Below the pieces are notes generated by a model. The model was not told the origin of the DNA and did not search any database. It was given only the letters and a program-made list of their open reading frames with translations. The translations under genes were made by a program, and so were the position numbers. A stretch of 64,000 bases of DNA from Sphingomonas sp. So64.6b (lineage in GTDB: Bacteria > Pseudomonadota > Alphaproteobacteria > Sphingomonadales > Sphingomonadaceae). The stretch lies in assembly GCF_014171475.1 (NCBI RefSeq), contig NZ_CP048817.1:4494501-4558500 (forward strand). Direction: 5' to 3'. The stretch's first letter is position 1; every line of letters starts with the position of its first letter. Of the stretch, positions 1-8,500 are shown in pieces.

Positions 1-1
1 G

Positions 2-595
2 CAGCGGTTGCGTGGGCAATTGCTCGGCGGAGAAGGCGCGACCGGTCGCCAGGATCTCGCACCGCTTGCCCGGGCCGATGAGGTCGATCGCTTACTGGAC
101 GCACTCCGGCTGCCCCGGATCGACCCGGCCGACATGACGCCCGTGTCCCACCGGCACGTCTGGCGCGCGGTGCTGCGCAGCATCGCATTGCCCGCCCTGG
201 TGATTCTGGCGGCGACGCTGTGGAAAGCGCTAGCGCTGTTCGCCTTGCCGTTTCTCCTGCCGTTGCTTGCCGTCGCGCTGCTGCGCAGGAAGCACCACCG
301 TTACGCGCTGAGCGGTGATTTGCTCCAGGTCCAGCGCGGTGTCGTCACGCGCACGACCTGGGTGGTGCCGATTGCGCGCATCCAGTCGATCACGCTGAGC
401 CGCGGCTGGATCCAGCGCCGGCTCGGCCTGGCCAGTGTGCGTATCGACACTGCCGGTGCCGGCATCTTCACAGGACCCGATATTCACGACTTGAAAGAGC
501 GTGCCGCAGCCGCGCTGGTTGCGGACCTGACCCCGCGTCTGGACATTCGGCGCTTGTCTCAACCTGCCCCGGAGCGCGACGCGAGCAGCGGTTGA
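2..595 (+). CDS. PH domain (YdbT/bPH2-type) membrane protein, C-terminal part
   Basis: The frame is open from the left edge, so the true start lies outside the window and only about 197 residues are seen. A hydrophobic double segment (about residues 58-90 of the visible part) is followed by a basic stretch and a bPH2-like beta-rich domain with the pattern RYALSGDLLQVQRGVV and VPIARIQSITLSRGWIQR. This arrangement is typical of the tandem YdbS/YdbT membrane proteins, whose biochemical role is not firmly known. It ends in TGA eleven bases before the stop of the convergent VOC gene. Identification rests on the recognisable bPH2 pattern; the missing N-terminus cannot be judged. Confidence 0.75.
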   Translation, partial: QRLRGQLLGGEGATGRQDLAPLARADEVDRLLDALRLPRIDPADMTPVSHRHVWRAVLRSIALPALVILAATLWKALALFALPFLLPLLAVALLRRKHHRYALSGDLLQVQRGVVTRTTWVVPIARIQSITLSRGWIQRRLGLASVRIDTAGAGIFTGPDIHDLKERAAAALVADLTPRLDIRRLSQPAPERDASSG

Positions 596-605
596 GCGGC
601 AACCC

Positions 606-965
606 TCACGATCCCATGGCACGCCCGATCCGAACCAACGTGCCGCTGGGATCGCTCACCGCGAATTCATAAGTGCCCCATGGCTTGAGATGCGGCGTGC
701 CCTTCTCGATGATCAGGTCGCGAACCCGGTCGGCGACCGCATCGACATCGTCGACATACAGATACAGACCGAAGGGATTGTCCTCGACCCTGGCCGGCCA
801 TCCCGCTGACCTGGTCAGGTGCAAATGCCAGCCCTTGCCGTCGGCAAGGATGCGATAATCGCCATAGTCGCTCTCCACCTGAAAACCGAGCTTGCGGTAA
901 AAGGCTTCGCTGGCATCCAGATCGTCGCTCGGCACGATGGCGGTCGCCCGATGGGTCTCGGTCAT
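606..965 (-). CDS. VOC (glyoxalase/bleomycin-resistance) superfamily protein
   Basis: A 119-residue protein, the usual length of a single-domain VOC protein. It shows the paired beta-alpha-beta-beta-beta modules: an N-terminal ATAIVPSDDLDASEAFYRKLGF segment (split here only for description: ATAIVPSDDLD then ASEAFYRKLGF) and a C-terminal YEFAVSDPSGTLVRIG segment that ends with the usual DPxGxxxxI pattern. VOC enzymes bind metal or small molecules; the substrate here cannot be told. It is divergent from the TetR-type gene starting at 1160, with about 190 bases between them, so it may be that regulator's target. It could equally be an antibiotic-binding protein or a small dioxygenase-like enzyme. 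Confidence 0.8.
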   Translation of the reverse strand: MTETHRATAIVPSDDLDASEAFYRKLGFQVESDYGDYRILADGKGWHLHLTRSAGWPARVEDNPFGLYLYVDDVDAVADRVRDLIIEKGTPHLKPWGTYEFAVSDPSGTLVRIGRAMGS

Positions 966-1159
966 TCTGTCCCTTCCTCAAGTCGTCCAATCGTATCCAA
1001 ACCCTGCCTTCAGGACGTTGGCCATCCTGTTTCATGCGTCACCGTATCGCGACCGACAAGGACGGGCGGGACTCCGTTTCCGGACGATTGCGCCAAAAAC
1101 TCCGGCTTGGCGCGGCCGATAGTCACTCAACGGCCGCGCGAATCGTGTATCCTGGGCGG

Positions 1160-1750
1160 ATGAAGCAGGGATCCGATGACGAAGGGGATCGCGAGCGAGA
1201 CCGACGGGTGCGGCGGACGCGGACGGCAATCGTCGGCGCCTTCACCCGCCTGCTCTTCACGCGTCGTTACGAAACGATCCGCACCGCACAGTTGATTGCC
1301 GAAGCCGATATCGGCCGTTCGACCTTTTACGAGCATTTCCGCAGCAAGGATGACGTGCTGGTCGCGGTCATCGATCCGATCTTCGAACCGTTGGCGGACG
1401 CCGCTGCGGGCCGCGGCAACATGGCGCGCCTGCGCTTGATGCTCGATCATATGTGGCAACAGCGCGCACTGGGCCGGGTGATCTTCGATCCCGGCCGTTT
1501 GCCCAGGCTGCAGCGCAAGCTCGCCGCGATGATCGACGAGCGTTTGGACGGGGGTATATTGGACGGGGGTATATCGGCCCACGTGCCGCACGCATTGATC
1601 GCGACCGCGGCGGCGGCCGGGCAATTGGCGATGCTGCGCATGTGGCTGGCGGGGGAGGTCGCCTGTCCGGTCGCAACGCTGGCGCAACACCTGATGAACG
1701 ATTTCTTGGTCGTGATACCGCGATCGGCGTCGCTCATGCCGGTGACCTGA
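1160..1750 (+). CDS. TetR/AcrR family transcriptional regulator
   Basis: About 196 residues from the ATG at 1160, chosen because it follows a GGGCGG Shine-Dalgarno-like stretch; an upstream in-frame ATG at 1034 would add an unlikely basic leader. The N-terminus has the TetR helix-turn-helix: RTRTAIVGAFTRLLF, then ETIRTAQLIAEADIGRSTFYEHFRSKDDVL, split around the typical recognition helix GRSTFYEHF. The remainder is the variable ligand domain. An exact 15-base tandem duplication (1544-1573) repeats five residues, LDGGI, inside the ligand domain. The divergent VOC gene is the natural candidate target. An imperfect inverted repeat (GCGCCA at 1090-1095, TGGCGC at 1108-1113) sits in the shared upstream region. 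Confidence 0.85.
   Translation: MKQGSDDEGDRERDRRVRRTRTAIVGAFTRLLFTRRYETIRTAQLIAEADIGRSTFYEHFRSKDDVLVAVIDPIFEPLADAAAGRGNMARLRLMLDHMWQQRALGRVIFDPGRLPRLQRKLAAMIDERLDGGILDGGISAHVPHALIATAAAAGQLAMLRMWLAGEVACPVATLAQHLMNDFLVVIPRSASLMPVT
1544..1573 (+). repeat. 15-bp perfect tandem duplication inside the TetR gene
   Basis: TTGGACGGGGGTATA occurs twice back to back (1544-1558 and 1559-1573). Because 15 is a multiple of three the frame is kept and the residues LDGGI are duplicated. It looks like a slippage duplication. Confidence 0.95.
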
Positions 1751-1785
1751 CCGGCGGCGCGCGGCTCGATTCAGATCGCTCTCTG

Positions 1786-1800
1786 ACATATGTCATATGT
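1786..1800. promoter_or_regulatory. Operator-like palindrome ACATATG-T-CATATGT
   Basis: Seven-base arms are perfectly complementary around a single T. It lies 36 bases after the TetR stop codon, not upstream of any called gene. A protein-binding site is inference; the symmetry is what the sequence shows. Confidence 0.4.
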
Positions 1801-1901
1801 GCTGTCCGGCGGAGGCGCCCTGTGTCGCGGTAAAGCCCTTCCGACCACCCTTTGAATCAGCTGACTCGCAACCGGACAGACCATGACTTCCGCACCGCAC
1901 T

Positions 1902-2031
1902 TTCCCGATATTCCCGTAAGCGCGCATAAAATTCCCGTTACGCCGGACCGATTTTCCCGCAGTTTTTCCCGTGGATCCCGTGAAACGCTCAAAAAAGCTT
2001 TTACGCGCAGAACTTCCCGCAGCTGCGGGAA
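1902..2031. repeat. Cluster of TTCCCG motifs ending in an 18-bp perfect palindrome
   Basis: TTCCCG occurs on the plus strand at 1902, 1911, 1932, 1954, 1966 and 2014, and once inverted at 2026-2031. The last two form TTCCCGCAGCTGCGGGAA (2014-2031), a perfect 18-base palindrome. Spacing between copies is irregular (9 to 48 bases), so this is not a simple iteron or CRISPR array. Function unknown. Confidence 0.6.
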
Positions 2032-2220
2032 ATTGGCGGCCGGTCGCTCTCCACCAAAGGTGCTGCGGCTTCGAACGGGTTATCCCACTGATTCAATCCC
2101 GCCGGTCCAACTGCTAGCACCGCCCCAACGGCACCTCACTCATCGCCGTCCCGCTCTTTCACATGACCATCAAACAACGCGCCGCGCCGCCGTCGAGCCG
2201 GTCCTGGTCGTCGATCCGTT

Positions 2221-3177
2221 CTAGTCGAGCATCGCTTCGAACATCGGTGAGAAGAATTCCTGGTGGCCGCCACCGCCGTTCGTCACGATCCGCGCCGCAA
2301 GGCCTTCGCGCGTCGCCAGCGCGATCCCCGCTTCCGGGCCGAGCACGGTCAGCGCGGTCGCCCAGGCGTCGGCCATCATGCATTCGGCATGGACGACACT
2401 CGCCGATACCACATTATTGACCACGGGCCGGCGCGTACGCGGGTCGATGCTATGGGCATAACGTCTGCCCTCGGCATCGAAGAAGCGGCGATAATCGCCC
2501 GAGGTGGCGACCGCGATGTCATGCAATGCAACGCGCAGCGGCGCGAGCCGCGCGCCCGGCGGGGCTTCGAGATCGACCCACCAGGGCTGGCCATCGGGCT
2601 TCACGCCTTCACCGCGCAGTTCGCCGCCAATCTCGACCAGGAAGTCGCGCGCGTCGATCGAGCGCAATGCGCGGACCAGCACATCGACGCCAAAGCCCTT
2701 GGCGATGCCCGACAGGTCGATCCGGACTCCGGCGGTGCGACGCACGCGATTGCCCTGCCGCTCGATCGCCGGCCAGCCGGACGCCGCCTGATCCAGCGCG
2801 CTTGCAGCGGGTGGCGAGGCATGGCGTCCAGCGGGGCCGAAGCCCCATAGATCGACCAGCATGCCGGCGGCGGGATCGAACGCGCCGCCGCTCGTGCGGG
2901 CGATCGCCAGCCCGGCATCGAGAACATAGGCGAGATCGGCGCGCAGGCTCTGCCATGTGCCGACCGGTGCGGTGTTGATGCGCGAGAGCAGCGAGCCCGG
3001 CTCCCAATCGCTCATCTCGGCGATAACGCCGCGCAACGCGTCTTCGATTGCCGTCTTCAGTTCGCCCGGCGGATGCGACGAGACGATCCGCGCCGACCAG
3101 GTCGTGCCCATCGTCTCGCCCGACAGCGCGACGACCGTGGCATGCGGATCGCGCCGCCGAAACGCATCGACCGACAC
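2221..3177 (-). CDS. apbE: ApbE-family FAD:protein FMN transferase
   Basis: About 318 residues from a GTG at 3177. ApbE attaches FMN covalently to a threonine of target flavoproteins using FAD and magnesium. Family landmarks are visible in order: ETMGTTWSARI near the N-terminus, the FDPAAGMLVDLWGFG segment, DLSGIAKGFGVD, SGDYRRF, HSIDPRTRRPV and the ADAWATALTVLG metal-site motif. No signal peptide or lipobox is seen with this start, unlike many periplasmic ApbE proteins; the frame stays open upstream to the end of the DUF4198 gene, and a CTG overlapping that gene's stop could be the real start. Last gene of a PepSY-DUF2271-DUF4198-ApbE operon. Its flavinylation target is not obvious in the window. 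Confidence 0.9.
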   Translation of the reverse strand: MSVDAFRRRDPHATVVALSGETMGTTWSARIVSSHPPGELKTAIEDALRGVIAEMSDWEPGSLLSRINTAPVGTWQSLRADLAYVLDAGLAIARTSGGAFDPAAGMLVDLWGFGPAGRHASPPAASALDQAASGWPAIERQGNRVRRTAGVRIDLSGIAKGFGVDVLVRALRSIDARDFLVEIGGELRGEGVKPDGQPWWVDLEAPPGARLAPLRVALHDIAVATSGDYRRFFDAEGRRYAHSIDPRTRRPVVNNVVSASVVHAECMMADAWATALTVLGPEAGIALATREGLAARIVTNGGGGHQEFFSPMFEAMLD

Positions 3178-3233
3178 GTCCGGGATTGCGATCCGGGGCT
3201 CAAAGCCGGCGTTCGATCGAGGCGCGTAGATGT

Positions 3234-4049
3234 TCAGGGGTGAAGGACCTCAAGCACGGCGGTGTAGCTCATGCGCTTTTCCGCATTGGGAATGGCGACG
3301 CTCGGCACGGTCGTGGTGGCGTTGATCCAGTACATACCCGCCACCGGCCAGCTGATCGCGACCTGACCCTGCGCATCGGTGGTGAAGGTCTTTTCATCGA
3401 CCGATCCGCGATAGCGGCTGCCGCCGGCGATCACCGTGACGACGAGCTTGGCGGCCGGCTTGCCGTCAGCGGTGAATTTGAACGTCGCCGGTTCGCCCGT
3501 GACCAAGTCGTTGGGATGAGTCACCGGGATCAGCTCGAGCCCGACACCGGTCGGTTTCAATGCCGTTTCGGTGGGCGCGCCGGCAGTGACGAACACCTCG
3601 TTCCGATTGGCCGTCTCGCTCAGCTTGACGTCGGTCGCGCCGGCCGGGATCGCGGTCGCGAGCTGATCCGGCTTGGTCCCGCGCGGCAGGCGCTGTTCCT
3701 TGCCGTCGACCTTGAAGCTGCCCATCACGCCGCCATTCTGCACGACCAGCTTATAGGTGCCCTTCTGCACCATGTGCAGGTCGAAGGTCGCGCGATACTG
3801 GCCGATATTGACATGCTCGACCTTGCCCGGCGTGCCGTCGGGCTGAACCACTGCCGGTTCGACGCGGAGCGGCTGATGGTCGGGGAAGAACAAATCGTTC
3901 GACGCGGCGGCATCGAAGGTGATCCAGTCGTCATCGCCTGAGACGATCGTGGTCGATGGCAGCACCCACAGGCGGTGCGCTTGCAGCGGTGCGGCGATCG
4001 CAGCGGTGCCGAGGGCGGCGGCGAGCAGTTTTGCGCGGAGCGATGTCAT
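3234..4049 (-). CDS. DUF4198 domain-containing periplasmic protein
   Basis: 271 residues from the ATG at 4049, which begins a clear signal peptide (MTSLRAKLLAAALGTAAIAA, cleaved near LQAHR). The mature protein opens with HRLWVLPSTTIVSG, the usual N-terminal signature of DUF4198 proteins (once called cobalt/nickel NikM-like), and ends with a beta-sandwich carrying YWINATT. Its histidine right after cleavage could bind metal, which is a family-based inference. It sits 23 bases after the DUF2271 gene and 57 before the ApbE start codon, and is co-transcribed with them. The role in these operons is unproven. Confidence 0.85.
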   Translation of the reverse strand: MTSLRAKLLAAALGTAAIAAPLQAHRLWVLPSTTIVSGDDDWITFDAAASNDLFFPDHQPLRVEPAVVQPDGTPGKVEHVNIGQYRATFDLHMVQKGTYKLVVQNGGVMGSFKVDGKEQRLPRGTKPDQLATAIPAGATDVKLSETANRNEVFVTAGAPTETALKPTGVGLELIPVTHPNDLVTGEPATFKFTADGKPAAKLVVTVIAGGSRYRGSVDEKTFTTDAQGQVAISWPVAGMYWINATTTVPSVAIPNAEKRMSYTAVLEVLHP

Positions 4050-4072
4050 GGTCGAAAATCCCCTGTTGAATC

Positions 4073-4591
4073 TTATCGCTTGAAGGTGGCGGACACGGCG
4101 CCGAGTTCGGTCGTGCCGGTGCCCTTGGCGGTCTGGCTGGGCTTGGGCGGCCAGGCGAAGGGCAGGCGAACAGTCTCGCGCCCGCCGACTTCGCGCGCGG
4201 CCTCGACCACCAGCGTGTACTGGCCCGGCTTGAGCGCGCCGAGCCTGGCGGCATTGAAGCTCAGTTTCTGGACGCCGGGCGCGCGCGTCGCGCCAGAGGT
4301 GCCGTCGCTGACATATTTGCCGGAACGACCCGAGGCGCGCCACCAGCTGCGCACTTCGTTGAGCCATTTGCGGCCCTCATTCTTGGCCTTGGCAACGTCG
4401 TACCATACCGACAATGTCCTGGCGGGCGTCCCCGGCGCTTCGATCCACACCGCGACATAAGGCTTGTGATATTCGGCGACCGACAAACGCGGCACGGTAA
4501 TCGAGAGTTCGACCGACTGTGCCGCGACCGGGCCGGTGGCAAGCAGGCCGGCCGCGGTACCGGTCAGGATGATGTGGTGGCGAAGCTGCAT
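4073..4591 (-). CDS. DUF2271 domain-containing exported protein
   Basis: 172 residues with a signal peptide ending near GPVAAQ. The mature part reads as a beta-rich domain with KPYVAVWIEAP, TLSVWYDVAKAKNEGRKWL, RSWWRASGR and the ending PGQYTLVVEAAREVGGRE, all characteristic of DUF2271. The gene is ten bases downstream of the PepSY gene. DUF2271, DUF4198, PepSY and ApbE genes are known to travel together in Proteobacteria. This points to a shared periplasmic redox or metal-handling function, but no reaction has been shown for DUF2271 that I can name. Confidence 0.85.
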   Translation of the reverse strand: MQLRHHIILTGTAAGLLATGPVAAQSVELSITVPRLSVAEYHKPYVAVWIEAPGTPARTLSVWYDVAKAKNEGRKWLNEVRSWWRASGRSGKYVSDGTSGATRAPGVQKLSFNAARLGALKPGQYTLVVEAAREVGGRETVRLPFAWPPKPSQTAKGTGTTELGAVSATFKR

Positions 4592-4601
4592 GGATTGCTC
4601 C

Positions 4602-5237
4602 CTAATGAATGAAGATGACGGCGATGAGCGCCGGAATGGCGAAACCGAGCGCGACCAGCGGCCATGTGATCGGGCGCTTGGCGGCGTGAAGTTGCAGCAG
4701 GATCAGCCCGGTCAGGGCAAAGATCAGGCAGGCAAAGGCGAACACATCGATGAACCATTTCCACGCCGTGCCTGAGTTGCGGCTCTTGTGGAGATCGTTG
4801 AGATAGGAAACCCAGCCGCGATCGGTGAATTCCGACGTCACCGCGCCGGTTGTCCGCGTGATCGTCACCCATCCATCGCCTCCGGGGCGGGGCAGCGGCA
4901 GATAGACTTCATCGGCCGACCATTCCGCGTCACCACCCGCACCGACCGCGAAATTCTGCTCGACCCAGCGCGCGACCGGGGCGGGCAGCGGCTTCTTGGT
5001 ATCGGGGGCGTCGTTCGGGGCGATCTGTGGCAGCAACGGCGCGGGAAGCTGGGCGGCGCGTTCGCTCACCACCGGCTTGGCCTCGATATCGGCGGCATGG
5101 TTGAGCGTGAAACCGGTGATCGCGAACAGCAACAGCCCGATCAGGCTGACGGCCGAACTGATCCAGTGCCAGGTATGCAGCTGTTTAAGCCAGAAGGTCT
5201 TGCGCCGTGGCTTCTGCCGCGCGGCCGGGCTGGTCAT
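4602..5237 (-). CDS. PepSY-associated transmembrane-helix protein
   Basis: 211 residues from the ATG at 5237; the longer upstream frame lacks a plausible leader. A basic N-terminus (RQKPRRKTFWLKQLHTWHW) leads to a first membrane helix (ISSAVSLIGLLLFAITGFTL), a periplasmic domain of about 100 residues, the motif WVSYLNDLHKSRNSG, and two C-terminal helices. HTWHW and LHKSR supply histidines placed as in PepSY heme-type or flavin-linked reductases. First gene of the operon ending in apbE. Upstream lies a palindromic GCGAA-CGA-TTCGC element that could be a Fur-type site, which would fit an iron-linked role. Confidence 0.85.
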   Translation of the reverse strand: MTSPAARQKPRRKTFWLKQLHTWHWISSAVSLIGLLLFAITGFTLNHAADIEAKPVVSERAAQLPAPLLPQIAPNDAPDTKKPLPAPVARWVEQNFAVGAGGDAEWSADEVYLPLPRPGGDGWVTITRTTGAVTSEFTDRGWVSYLNDLHKSRNSGTAWKWFIDVFAFACLIFALTGLILLQLHAAKRPITWPLVALGFAIPALIAVIFIH

Positions 5238-5285
5238 TGGTAGAGGCGCATCCCGACTCGTGTCTTGAGAATGAGTCGCGATAAC

Positions 5286-5298
5286 GCGAACGATTCGC
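5286..5298. promoter_or_regulatory. Candidate Fur-like operator upstream of the PepSY operon
   Basis: GCGAACGATTCGC has perfect five-base arms, followed at once by AATTGCAAATGC. It sits about 50 bases upstream of the PepSY start at 5237. The word pattern resembles alphaproteobacterial Fur boxes, but it is not an exact match to a consensus I can quote. Confidence 0.35.
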
Positions 5299-5397
5299 AA
5301 TTGCAAATGCCGGGTCGCGAATAGGCAAAGTAACCGCGTAGTTTTGCGTAATTTCACCGACAACGGCGCGCGCTACACAGTCCGTGAAGGATGGTTG

Positions 5398-5547
5398 ATG
5401 CAATATTCGAAAATCGCGATCGACGTGCCGTGCCTCGCTGGCGCCGAGCTCCGCCGGGACACGCCGTTAAACGGATTCCTGATCGCAATCCCGCTCGGAC
5501 TGATGATCTGGGCGATCATCGCGCTCCTGTGGTTCGCCTTGCGATAG
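5398..5547 (+). CDS. Small single-pass membrane protein (49 aa)
   Basis: ATG at 5398 follows GAAGGA at a workable distance. The product is 49 residues: an N-terminal polar half (MQYSKIAIDVPCLAGAEL) and a strongly hydrophobic C-terminal helix, FLIAIPLGLMIWAIIALLWF. No family recognised. It is divergent from the PepSY operon and convergent with the glutamate dehydrogenase gene (28 bases between stops). The coherent membrane segment and RBS argue for a real gene, but there is no homology evidence. Confidence 0.5.
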   Translation: MQYSKIAIDVPCLAGAELRRDTPLNGFLIAIPLGLMIWAIIALLWFALR

Positions 5548-5575
5548 TGCGCTGTCCCCTGACGGGTGCTGGGAC

Positions 5576-8500
5576 CTAACGTCCCAGCAGCACCCGCGCC
5601 TGCCCGGCGATCTGCGCCAGCATCGCCGCATTCGGCGCCGGCGCGTTCCTCGCGCGATCGACCACCGCCTTGAACTGCGCCACGCGCTGCGCATTGGCCG
5701 TCAGCCAGCTCTCGACCAGCGCTTGCGGGTCGCGCTCGCTGCGTCCGAGAAAGTCGAGCCGCAACTGCTGGAAGTCGCGTGCCAGACCGGCGATCAGCAG
5801 CCGTTCCCAAGGGTCGCTCGGGCTGATCCGCGCGGCGTTGGTCTGCGCCCAGTCGAGGCCGAGCGCCTGGCCAAGCCGGGTAAAGGCATGAGTCAGCACC
5901 GTCTCGTCGAGCTTGAGCCGGTTGCCGAGATCGGCCAGGCCGACCGCGCCGTCCAGTTCGAACAGCCGCACGACCTTCTGCACCAGCTTCCGTGGCGCGC
6001 CGGCTTCTTCGAGCCGGCCCGCGATCCGAGCACTCTGCGCATTGGCTTCGTCGCGGAGCAGCGACTTGTGCTGCTTGTCGAGTTGCCCGATGCCCTTGGC
6101 GATCCGCGCAAGCACCTCGCCAGGCCCGGTGCCGGGATGAGTGATGCGCAGCAGGTCGGCGATCTGTGCCCGCGTCGCGACCGCCACTTCGTCGAACAGG
6201 GCAATGCGCGCGATCTCGGGCATGACCGCGGTCTCGATCTCCTTCCACAGCGCGGGCAAGTCGAACAGCCGCTCCGCGACGACGAACATCGCCGCGATGT
6301 CGCTCATCGCAGCGCCTTCCTCCTCGGCCAGCTCGAACGGATAGAGCACGCCCATGCGGTTGATGATGCGGTTGGCGAGCTTGGTCGCGACGATCTCGCC
6401 GCGCAGCCGGTGGCTGTCGATCGCCGCGCCGAACTTCTTGCGCATCGCCGCCGGGAAGGCGGCATGAAGATCGGGCGCGAGTTCGGGATCGGTACCGAGA
6501 TTGCCGTTCTCGATCGCATCCTGAAGCGCGAGCTTGGCGGTGGCGAGCAGCACCGCGAGCTCGGGCCGGGTCAGGCCATGATGCTCCTGCACACGGCGCA
6601 GCAGCTCGTCGTTCGACGCCAGCCCCTCGACCGCGCGGTCGAGCCGGCCATCCGCCTCGAAGATCTCGATCACGCGGACATAGGAGGGCAGCGCCTGCGC
6701 ACCATCCTGCTCCATCACCGACAGTGCGAGCGTCTGCAGCCGGTTATCCTCAAGCACGAGATGCGCGACATCGTCGGTCATGCTGGCGAGCAGCACATTG
6801 CGCTTCTCGTAAGCGAGACGGCCCTCGATCATCTCGCGGTTAAGCGCGATCTTGATATTGACCTCGTTATCCGAACAATCGACCCCGGCCGAATTGTCGA
6901 TAAAGTCGGTGTTGATCCGTCCGCCGCGTGCGGCAAAGGCGATCCGTCCGGCCTGCGTCACGCCGAGATTGGCGCCCTCGCCGATCGCGGTCGCGCGGAT
7001 ATCCTCGGCATTGACGCGTAGCCGGTCATTGGCCGGATCGCCGACCTGGATATTGTTTTCGTACGCCGCCTTCACATAAGTGCCGATGCCGCCGAACCAG
7101 ATCAGGTCGACCGGGCTTTTCAGGATTTCCGAGATCAGTGCCGCCGGCTCGATCTCGTCCTTATTGAGGTCGAGCGCGGTGCGGATTTGCTTCGACAGCT
7201 TGATCGTCTTGTCGGTGCGCGGATAGACGCCGCCGCCCTTGGAAATCAGCTTGGCGTCGTAATCCGCCCAGCTCGACCGCGGCAGCGCGAACATGCGGTT
7301 GCGCTCTTCCCAGCTCAACGCCGGATCGGGATCGGGGTCGAGGAAGATGTGGCGATGGTCGAACGCGGCGAGGATTTTCAGCGTCTTCGATAGCAACATG
7401 CCGTTGCCGAACACGTCGCCCGACATGTCGCCGCAGCCGACCACGCTGATCGATTCGTTTTGCACATCGACGCCGCGCTCGGCGAAATGGCGCTGCACCG
7501 AGAGCCATGCGCCCTTGGCGGTGATGCCCATCGCCTTGTGATCGTAGCCGACCGATCCGCCGCTGGCGAATGCATCGCCGAGCCAGAAATCATGTTCGAG
7601 CGCGATCGCATTGGCGACATCGGAGAAGGTCGCGGTGCCCTTGTCGGCGGCGACCACGAAATAGGGATCGTCGCCGTCATGGATCACGACCGATTTCGGA
7701 TGCACGATCTGGTTATCGACGATGTTGTCGGTGATCGACAGCAGCGAACGGATGAACACGCGGTAGCTTTCGGTACCCTCGGCGAGCCAGGCGTCGCGGT
7801 TCGCGGCGATCGGCAGCTGCTTGGGATAGAAGCCGCCCTTCGCGCCGGTCGGCACGATCACCGCATTCTTGACGCGCTGCGCCTTCATCAGGCCGAGGAT
7901 CTCGGTGCGGAAATCGTCGCGCCGATCGGACCAGCGCAAGCCGCCGCGCGCGACCGGGCCGGCGCGCAGGTGGATGCCTTCCACGCGTGGGCTATAGACC
8001 CAGATCTCGCGCCACGGCACCGGCGCGGGCAGGCCCGGGACAAGATGACTGTCGAGCTTGAAGGCCAGCGCGACTTTCCCTGCGGCTGCGAAGGCGTTGG
8101 TGCGCAGCGTCGCGGCGATCACGCTTTGCAACGCGCGCAGGATGCGGTCGTCGTCGATCGCCGACACGGCATCTAGTCCGCGTTCGATCGCGCCATCCGC
8201 CGCCTCAATCGCGGCTGCAGCCTTGGCGGTGCGCGCCGGATCATGCGCGGCGGCGAAGCGATCGATCAGCGCGGCGGCGACTTTCGGCGCGCGGCGCAGC
8301 GCATCGACCACGGTGACCAGGCCATAGGTCATGCCGGCCTGGCGCAGGTAACGGAACCAGGCGCGGAACAGCACGACCGCGCCGGGGGCCATGCCGGCAT
8401 CGACGATCAGGCGGTTGAACGCGTCATTCTCCGCCTTGCCCTCAAGCACCGCGGCGATCGCGTTTTCGAGGATCGCGGGGTCGGTGCCGAACGCGTCGCG

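Larger units (their letters stand above)
1751..2220. other. 470-bp gene-free stretch with dense short motifs
   Basis: Short open frames here have no recognisable protein character. The stretch holds a 15-base palindrome at 1786-1800, an imperfect palindrome GAATCAGCTGACTC near 1854-1867, and a cluster of TTCCCG hexamers ending in a perfect 18-base palindrome (1902-2031). It separates the TetR gene from the convergent end of the ApbE operon, so no promoter for a known gene is required here. Confidence 0.6.

Noticed and set aside
1902..2031. CRISPR or replication iteron interpretation of the TTCCCG cluster
   Set aside because: Repeat unit is only six bases, spacing is irregular, and no cas or rep gene is near.
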